Below are positions 13,942-18,926 of a stretch of 21,141 nt of DNA, piece after piece; within the stretch, counting starts at the first letter, position 1; each line of letters begins with the position of its first letter. The translations under genes and the position numbers were made by a program. This DNA comes from CAYIEH01 sp964362385 (GTDB taxonomy: Bacteria > Patescibacteriota > Minisyncoccia > UBA6257 > UBA9933): positions 1-21,141 of the forward strand of contig CAYIEH010000011.1 in NCBI GenBank assembly GCA_964362385.1, read 5' to 3'. The notes beneath the pieces are model-generated. The model was not told where the DNA came from, made no database searches, and saw only the letters and a list, made by a program, of their open reading frames with translations.

Positions 13942-14583
13942 ATGAGAAAAATCTTGTCTGAAAAATTTTTTAACAGACCCGCGCCTGAGATCGCGAAAGA
14001 TCTCCTGGGTAAATTTTTAGTGCGGCGTTTTCCGCGCAAATCCGCGCGCCGTGAAATAATAATTATGATAACCGAGGTTGAGGCGTATGACGGACCTTTT
14101 GACAAGGCGTCCCACGCTTCAAAAGGCAGAACTGAAAGAAATAAAATAATGTTCGGACCTCCGGGATATTTTTACGTTTATTTCACTTACGGAATGCACT
14201 GGATGCTGAATGTCGTAACCGGCCCCAAAGATTATCCTTCCGCTGTTTTAATTCGCGCAGGCGTTATTTTAAATATCTCTCAGCCACGCAACACCCAAAG
14301 ATTATTCGCCCCTAAAAGAATGTCAGAATTATTACCGCTAAAACCTCTTGTTTTGTTTACTATAGCAAACTATAGTAAACAAAAATTAATATCCGGTCCC
14401 GCAAAACTGACTAAGTTTTTAAAAATCGGCAAAAATTTCAACGGCTTAAAGGCAGTCCCTAAAAACAATCTTTGGTTTGAAGATTGCGATTTTAAGCCCA
14501 AAAAGATTGTCGCCAGAAAAAGAATCGGCGTTGATTACGCGGGAAAATGGGCAAAGAAAAAATACAACTTCTCTTTTAAATAG
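13942..14583 (+). CDS. 3-methyladenine DNA glycosylase, AAG/MPG family
   Basis: 213 residues. The AAG/MPG fold removes alkylated and deaminated purines as the first step of base-excision repair. The start SEKFFNRPAPEIAKDLLGKFLVRR matches the family. The active-site segment is TEVEAY with Glu47 as the water-activating acid and Tyr49 as an intercalation-pocket residue. His58 in KASHAS matches the third pocket residue of human AAG. FGPPGYFYVYFTYGMHWMLNVV and SGPAKLTKFLKI are also family motifs. Between Arg127 and the SGPAKL motif, where the family has a variable loop, a perfect palindrome encodes about 11 residues (LFTIANYSKQK). The stop at 14583 is 26 bases before the antiporter gene, which has its own -10 box. 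Confidence 0.94.
   Translation: MRKILSEKFFNRPAPEIAKDLLGKFLVRRFPRKSARREIIIMITEVEAYDGPFDKASHASKGRTERNKIMFGPPGYFYVYFTYGMHWMLNVVTGPKDYPSAVLIRAGVILNISQPRNTQRLFAPKRMSELLPLKPLVLFTIANYSKQKLISGPAKLTKFLKIGKNFNGLKAVPKNNLWFEDCDFKPKKIVARKRIGVDYAGKWAKKKYNFSFK
14351..14384. repeat. Perfect 15-bp inverted repeat inside the glycosylase gene
   Basis: TTTTGTTTACTATAG (14351-14365), loop CAAA, and its exact complement (14370-14384). It is read in frame in the variable loop before the conserved SGPAKL motif. A perfect palindrome of this size inside a coding region is unlikely by chance and suggests a small mobile or replicating repeat. Confidence 0.8.
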
Positions 14584-14593
14584 GACCTGGAAT

Positions 14594-14602
14594 TGCTATA
14601 AT
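14594..14602 (+). promoter_or_regulatory. Extended -10 box for the antiporter gene
   Basis: TGCTATAAT is a perfect extended -10 ending seven bases before the ATG at 14610. Transcription would begin at or next to the A of the start codon, giving a leaderless message. No good -35 is visible. Confidence 0.5.
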
Positions 14603-14609
14603 TATTTTA

Positions 14610-16313
14610 ATGCCTTCAGTAATAGCGGAACTTGCCATAGTAATTCTAATAGCGACAACATTGGGGATTATAGCCCGGCTTTTAAAACAACCGCTTATTT
14701 TAGCTTTCATATTAACCGGCGTTTTAATTTCTTACTTCGGATTCTTCCACATTAACAACAAAGAAGTCCTCCAATTATTTTCGGACTTAGGAATAATGTT
14801 TTTGCTTTTCTTGGTGGGATTGGAAATTGATTTTCGGTCTTTAAAGCTGATCAGCAAACCGTCGCTGATTATAGGAGCATCCCAAATTATTTTAACTTTT
14901 ATTTTTTCATTCTTGCTGTCCCAGTATCTTCATTTTAACAATCTCCAAGCCGCTTATATTTCTTTGGCGCTGTCTTTCTCAAGCACTATCATCGTCATAA
15001 AACTTCTTTCGGAGAAAAAGGACACAAACAGTCTTTACGGGAAAATCACCACGGGGGTCTTATTGATTCAAGACTTTATGGCAATTTTAATTCTTGTGGT
15101 TCTGTCAGGCATAAAAACCGGCCAAGGAATAATTATAGGCAGCCTGATTTTAACAATAATTAAGGGCGTAGTTTTATCTGCGGCGGTGCTTTTAATCGGA
15201 AGAAAGTTCCTGCCTTTGGTTTTCAATAAAATCAGCCATTCTCAAGAGCTTTTATTTTTAAGCAGTCTGGCCTGGTGCTTTCTTTTGGCGGCGATTGTCA
15301 GCCATCCGAAAATAGGCTTTCCGATAGAAATTTCAGGGCTGTTGGCCGGTCTGGCGCTTTCCAATTCTTCGGAAAACTTTCAAATTTCTTCAAAAATAAA
15401 ATATCTGAGAGATTTCTTTGTTTTGATTTTTTTCGTTATTCTCGGTTCTTCGCTTGTTTTTTCCGGAAATTCCGCGATTGTCGCGCCGGTTATCGCTTTT
15501 TCATTATTGGTCCTAATCGGGAAACCGCTGATTATAATGATAACCATGGGGTTATCGGGATACCGCAAAAAAACCGGATTTTTAACGGGAATCACCGTGT
15601 CGCAGATTTCGGAATTCAGCCTGGTATTGGTGGCTATAGGTTATAAATTAGGGCACTTGACTAAAGAAGTGTCGTCAATAATTACCGCTGTCGGCATCGC
15701 CACCATTTCCGTCTCCGTGTATTCTATTGTTTTTGTTGATAAAATTTTTGAAAAAATTTCTCCGGTTCTTTCAATTTTTCAGCGGCGGAAATTAAAGGAA
15801 GAATATTCGTCCGACCATAGTTTTTCCAAACCCATCATTCTCATCGGCTCTCACCGCTTGGGCCAAAGTATCGCTTTTAATCTTAAAAAAGAAGACGTGC
15901 TGATTGTCGATTTTGACCCGGAAGTCATCAATCAGGTAAAAAGCCGTAATTACGATTACCTTTTCGGCGATATCACTGATGAAGAAATTTTTGAACGGGC
16001 GAATTTTGATAACGCCAACCTGGTTATTTCCGCGATTCCGGATTTAAAAGACAATCTTAAACTTCTCCAAAGACTGAATCTTCTCAAAAAAGACGGCGCT
16101 AAAATGAAAATTATCGTCAGGGCAAACAACGAAAATGAAGTTAAGTTATTATACGGTGAAGGCGTTGACTACGTTATTTATCCTCATTTTACTTCCGGCC
16201 AGTACTTGGGGAAAATAATTTCAATTGACCCGGAAATGAAAATTATTGACGAGTTGAGGTCTTGGGATTTAAAAACAATTCAAAGATTGGAACAGCGAAG
16301 CCATCCCAGGTAG
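14610..16313 (+). CDS. CPA2-family cation/proton antiporter with TrkA-N (RCK) domain
   Basis: 567 residues. The first 390 or so have about 12 membrane helices of the Na+/H+ exchanger (KefB/KefC-like) fold: FLLFLVGLEID (67-77), FSSTIIVIKLLSEKKD, LLIQDFMAI with the transport Asp, and GLLAGLALS. Residues from about 408 form a Rossmann TrkA-N domain: PIILIGSHRLGQSIAFNL with a GxxxxG loop, then LIVDFDPE, FGDITD and VISAIPD. This cytoplasmic domain gates transport by binding nucleotide. It probably exports K+ or Na+ against protons; the ion cannot be told. No TrkA-C domain follows. It ends six bases from the end of the converging ftsQ gene. Confidence 0.9.
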   Translation: MPSVIAELAIVILIATTLGIIARLLKQPLILAFILTGVLISYFGFFHINNKEVLQLFSDLGIMFLLFLVGLEIDFRSLKLISKPSLIIGASQIILTFIFSFLLSQYLHFNNLQAAYISLALSFSSTIIVIKLLSEKKDTNSLYGKITTGVLLIQDFMAILILVVLSGIKTGQGIIIGSLILTIIKGVVLSAAVLLIGRKFLPLVFNKISHSQELLFLSSLAWCFLLAAIVSHPKIGFPIEISGLLAGLALSNSSENFQISSKIKYLRDFFVLIFFVILGSSLVFSGNSAIVAPVIAFSLLVLIGKPLIIMITMGLSGYRKKTGFLTGITVSQISEFSLVLVAIGYKLGHLTKEVSSIITAVGIATISVSVYSIVFVDKIFEKISPVLSIFQRRKLKEEYSSDHSFSKPIILIGSHRLGQSIAFNLKKEDVLIVDFDPEVINQVKSRNYDYLFGDITDEEIFERANFDNANLVISAIPDLKDNLKLLQRLNLLKKDGAKMKIIVRANNENEVKLLYGEGVDYVIYPHFTSGQYLGKIISIDPEMKIIDELRSWDLKTIQRLEQRSHPR

Positions 16314-16319
16314 CGGCGA

Positions 16320-17246
16320 TTATTTAAACTTATAATACGCCCTGTTTTCCACTCTGAAATCAAGATAAATGATTTTATTCCACTTGCCGGAATTTTTTAA
16401 AGCACTGATGGCGCTCAGGGCGAATTCGGGATTGATTCTTAAATTAAAAAATATTTTCGGGTCTGATATTGAACTGACATAAACTTCCTCCAAAGATAAA
16501 TCCTCCAGATTGATCGTTTTAGCGTTCAAACCGGCAGTTTCTATAATTCTAAATATCTTTATCAAATTAGACGCCAGATTTTCCGGCAAAGCGCGGTCTC
16601 CGAGTTTTAATATTCGGCCGGAAAATTCATTTACTTTATTCAAAAGTTCGCCTTCAACAGTCGGCGCCTCAGAAAAAACAATCCCGTTTTTATCAAACCA
16701 AAAACAATTATTGGTTGCCTGCCCCGCCGTGCCTTGTTGTAAGCTCTGCCCCGTAGTAGAGCTTTGTTCTGCTATAAGGCTCTGTTTTACTATGGTATCA
16801 AGATTTTCCTGCGAATTTAGTTGGTTATCGGCTATCTGGCACCAAACCCCGAATTTTTCCCGTTCTTTTACTTCAATATTTACCTGGCGGCTTAAATAAT
16901 TTTTTCTGATTCTTAAAATTTCAAACTGGGGATATTCCTTTGAAAAAGATTCCAAGTCTGTTTTCCAGATTAAAATATTATTAGCTCCCAAAAATGAGGC
17001 GATTTTCGACTGGCTGGCTGAAAATTTTTTTAAATTATCGACAAGTTCCTCTGAAGAGCCGCTTTGAAATCCGGACACCTCAACTTTTTTAATCTGGAAA
17101 AAAGAAGAATAACAGACAACATAGACAGCGGCCGCTATAAAAATCAAGAAGGCGGAAAAAGCGCCGAATAACGCCAGTTTTCTGAAAAATTTTTGCCTAT
17201 GGTCCAGTCTCGTTTTAACGGGACGATAAAATTCCATTTGGTTCAT
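16320..17246 (-). CDS. ftsQ: Cell division protein FtsQ (POTRA domain)
   Basis: 308 residues. A short basic cytoplasmic tail (KTRLDHRQKFFRK) precedes one membrane helix at about 24-46. The POTRA domain follows from FFQIKKVEVSGFQSGSSEELVD, and then ILRIRKNYLSRQVNIEVKEREKFG. The C-terminal beta domain ends IIYLDFRVENRAYYKFK, a match to the FtsQ/DivIB ending. FtsQ links early and late divisome proteins. Between the POTRA and beta domains, residues 140-180 are low-complexity with three hexapeptides ending QS (151-168), an insertion unlike the rest. The family motif FWFDKNGIVF resumes right after. No mur or fts neighbours are nearby. ATG at 17246 is chosen; an ATG three codons in is also possible. 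Confidence 0.9.
   Translation of the reverse strand: MNQMEFYRPVKTRLDHRQKFFRKLALFGAFSAFLIFIAAAVYVVCYSSFFQIKKVEVSGFQSGSSEELVDNLKKFSASQSKIASFLGANNILIWKTDLESFSKEYPQFEILRIRKNYLSRQVNIEVKEREKFGVWCQIADNQLNSQENLDTIVKQSLIAEQSSTTGQSLQQGTAGQATNNCFWFDKNGIVFSEAPTVEGELLNKVNEFSGRILKLGDRALPENLASNLIKIFRIIETAGLNAKTINLEDLSLEEVYVSSISDPKIFFNLRINPEFALSAISALKNSGKWNKIIYLDFRVENRAYYKFK
16743..16796 (-). repeat. Degenerate 18-base tandem repeat in ftsQ
   Basis: Three successive 18-base units encode TIVKQS, LIAEQS and STTGQS, followed by a partly similar Gln/Gly/Ala-rich stretch to about 16719. The third unit contains TACGGGGCA, matching the core of the hairpin repeat at 11003-11038. Confidence 0.6.
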
Positions 17247-17329
17247 TTTAACAATAAAAAAACCATTTTCAATCTTCCACCCCCAATTAAAAACCGCTTT
17301 TTAAAAACGAACTAATTTTATGAATAAAT

Positions 17330-17357
17330 CAACTGCTATCCTATAGGATAGCAGTTG
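17330..17357. repeat. Perfect 28-base palindrome in the ftsQ-protease gap
   Basis: CAACTGCTATCC (17330-17341), loop TATA, GGATAGCAGTTG (17346-17357). This gap (17247-17522) is the longest non-coding stretch of the window. The palindrome has no T-run and is far from both genes. Confidence 0.85.
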
Positions 17358-17390
17358 GAAACTGGCGATTGAGATTAAATCAAACAATTA

Positions 17391-17413
17391 AGGCGATGCG
17401 GTGTCGCACCGCC
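17391..17413. repeat. Second hairpin in the ftsQ-protease gap
   Basis: GCGGTG (17398-17403), loop TCG, CACCGC (17407-17412), flanked by GGCGAT and C. It lies 33 bases after the 28-base palindrome. The rest of the gap (17414-17522) shows nothing I can name except a possible -10 box TAGAAT at 17511-17516, six bases before the protease start. Confidence 0.7.
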
Positions 17414-17522
17414 AAATTAATTATAAAAACTCTCTTGGATTTTACCGAGCGGCTACGCGACAGCTGAGTAAGGCCGTGGAGCTTCACTTTTGTTTTACGC
17501 TAAAATAAGTTAGAATTATAAA

Positions 17523-18569
17523 ATGTTGAAAAATCCGCTTATTTCCACAATTAAAAAAATTATTCCGGCCACGGTAACCATAGTTATTTCTAAAAATTCC
17601 AAAGAAATCCGGAGAGAAGTCCTTAAAAATCTGCCCCTTTCCCTTTTGCCCAAAGGCAGGAATTTTAAAATACCGAAAGAAGAAATCAATAAAGACGGCA
17701 TGGTTCAAGTAGGCGGTGGTTCCGGTTTTATGGTTGATTCCGACGGCATTATCGTAAGCAACCGACACGTTATCGCCGATCTTTCAAGCAAATATACCGT
17801 AATTACCAATGACGGCAAAAAATTTGACGCGAGTGTTGTAGCTCGAGACCCCATAAGCGATATCGCAATTTTAAAAATCATCAACCGCAACAAATTTCCA
17901 TTTCTTAAATTCGGAAATTCTTCAAAATTAGAGCTGGGAGAAACAGTCGTCGCAGTCGGAAACGCCTTGGGGATTTTCCAAAATACGGTTTCCAGCGGGA
18001 TTATTTCCGGACTTTCCCGTTCAATTGCGGCTCAAATTGACAGAAAATCGCCTGTTCAGGAAATCCACGGCCTGATTCAAACCGATGCCGCGATAAATCC
18101 CGGAAATTCCGGCGGTCCCTTGGTAAATCTCAAAGGCGAAGTCATCGGGATTAATGTCGCTATTATTTCCGGCGCTCAAAACATCGGTTTTGCGATTCCC
18201 ATAAATTCCGTCCAAAGGGATTTGGATGATATAAAAAAATACGGCAGAATCAGGCGACCATTTTTGGGAATTCACTATCTCATTATTGATGAAAATACCA
18301 AAGACAAATTTAATCTTCCCGTGGACTACGGCGCTTTGGTTATCAGCGAAAAGCCTTATTCTTTGAGTGTAATCCCGGAAAGTCCGGCTCATTACGCGGG
18401 CCTGAAAGAAAAAGACATAATTTTAGAATGTAATGGCCAAAAAATTTCCCAGGAAAAAACTATCGGCGATATCTTGGAAAATTGTTCTGCCGACGACAAC
18501 TTAAAATTGAAAGTTTTAAGAAAAACCAAAGAGTTTGAAACTAAAATAATTTTAGGGGAAAGAAAATAA
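17523..18569 (+). CDS. HtrA/DegP-like trypsin-family serine protease with PDZ domain, no signal peptide
   Basis: 348 residues. The chymotrypsin-fold triad is complete: His82 in SNRHVIA, Asp113 in DPISDIAIL and Ser196 in INPGNSGGPL. The family strands ETVVAVGNALG and QNIGFAIPINSV are present. A PDZ domain occupies about 245-345, with PESPAHYAGLKEKDIILECNGQKI. HtrA proteases normally degrade misfolded proteins in the envelope. Here the N-terminus MLKNPLISTIKKIIPATVTI is already the first strand of the protease domain; there is no signal peptide or membrane anchor. An in-frame TAG at 17511 excludes a longer 5' extension from this frame. It may therefore act in the cytoplasm or be exported another way. 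Predicted to be transcribed as a nearly leaderless message. Confidence 0.93.
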   Translation: MLKNPLISTIKKIIPATVTIVISKNSKEIRREVLKNLPLSLLPKGRNFKIPKEEINKDGMVQVGGGSGFMVDSDGIIVSNRHVIADLSSKYTVITNDGKKFDASVVARDPISDIAILKIINRNKFPFLKFGNSSKLELGETVVAVGNALGIFQNTVSSGIISGLSRSIAAQIDRKSPVQEIHGLIQTDAAINPGNSGGPLVNLKGEVIGINVAIISGAQNIGFAIPINSVQRDLDDIKKYGRIRRPFLGIHYLIIDENTKDKFNLPVDYGALVISEKPYSLSVIPESPAHYAGLKEKDIILECNGQKISQEKTIGDILENCSADDNLKLKVLRKTKEFETKIILGERK

Positions 18570-18588
18570 AGCTTCCACAGACTTACTT

Positions 18589-18810
18589 TTAATGAGGCGC
18601 CGGCGGCAAGACTGACGGCCAGCTTATATTTCGCTTATTATATTTTTTAGCCGAAGAATGAACAGGGCTAGAATCTATTAAATTAGCCGTGTTAAGGTTT
18701 AAAAAACCGCTCTTGCTTATTGATTCCACAAATACCGGAAGCTCTTTTGCTATGTACATTAAAGCTATTAAAAGCGCAATGCAAAAAATTATATATTTAA
18801 TTGAACCCAT
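18589..18810 (-). CDS. Small single-pass membrane protein, unknown function
   Basis: 73 residues. A hydrophobic segment at about 4-21 (IKYIIFCIALLIALMYIA) is followed by a polar tail of about 50 residues with an SSAKKYNKRNISWPSVLPPAPH ending in two parts (polar-basic, then Pro-rich). It could be a signal-anchored small protein. I recognise no family. It converges with the protease gene, ending 19 bases from it. The coding call rests on the well-formed hydrophobic start and the absence of any competing gene. Confidence 0.5.
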   Translation of the reverse strand: MGSIKYIIFCIALLIALMYIAKELPVFVESISKSGFLNLNTANLIDSSPVHSSAKKYNKRNISWPSVLPPAPH

Positions 18811-18823
18811 TTTAAAATTCTAT

Positions 18824-18926
18824 GCCAGTTAAAATTATAAACAGCGCGTCAACTAAATCTAAATTCAGTTGTTTGCTGTTCTGTAAAATTAACGGAAATT
18901 CTTGTCTATAATAATTTTAAACTGGC
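18824..18926. repeat. Nested inverted repeat between leuS and the small membrane gene
   Basis: GCCAGTTAAAATTAT (from 18824) is repeated in inverted form as ATAATTTTAAACTGGC (to 18926), touching the leuS stop codon. Inside, CAACTAAAT and ATTCAGTTG form an imperfect inner stem. The layout resembles a roughly 100-bp element with terminal inverted repeats, but it could be a read-through structure at the leuS 3' end. Confidence 0.4.

Noticed and set aside
17247..17522. A structured RNA gene (tRNA, tmRNA or SRP RNA) in the longest gap
   Set aside because: Only two simple hairpins are seen; no cloverleaf, tag frame or SRP loop motif could be made out.
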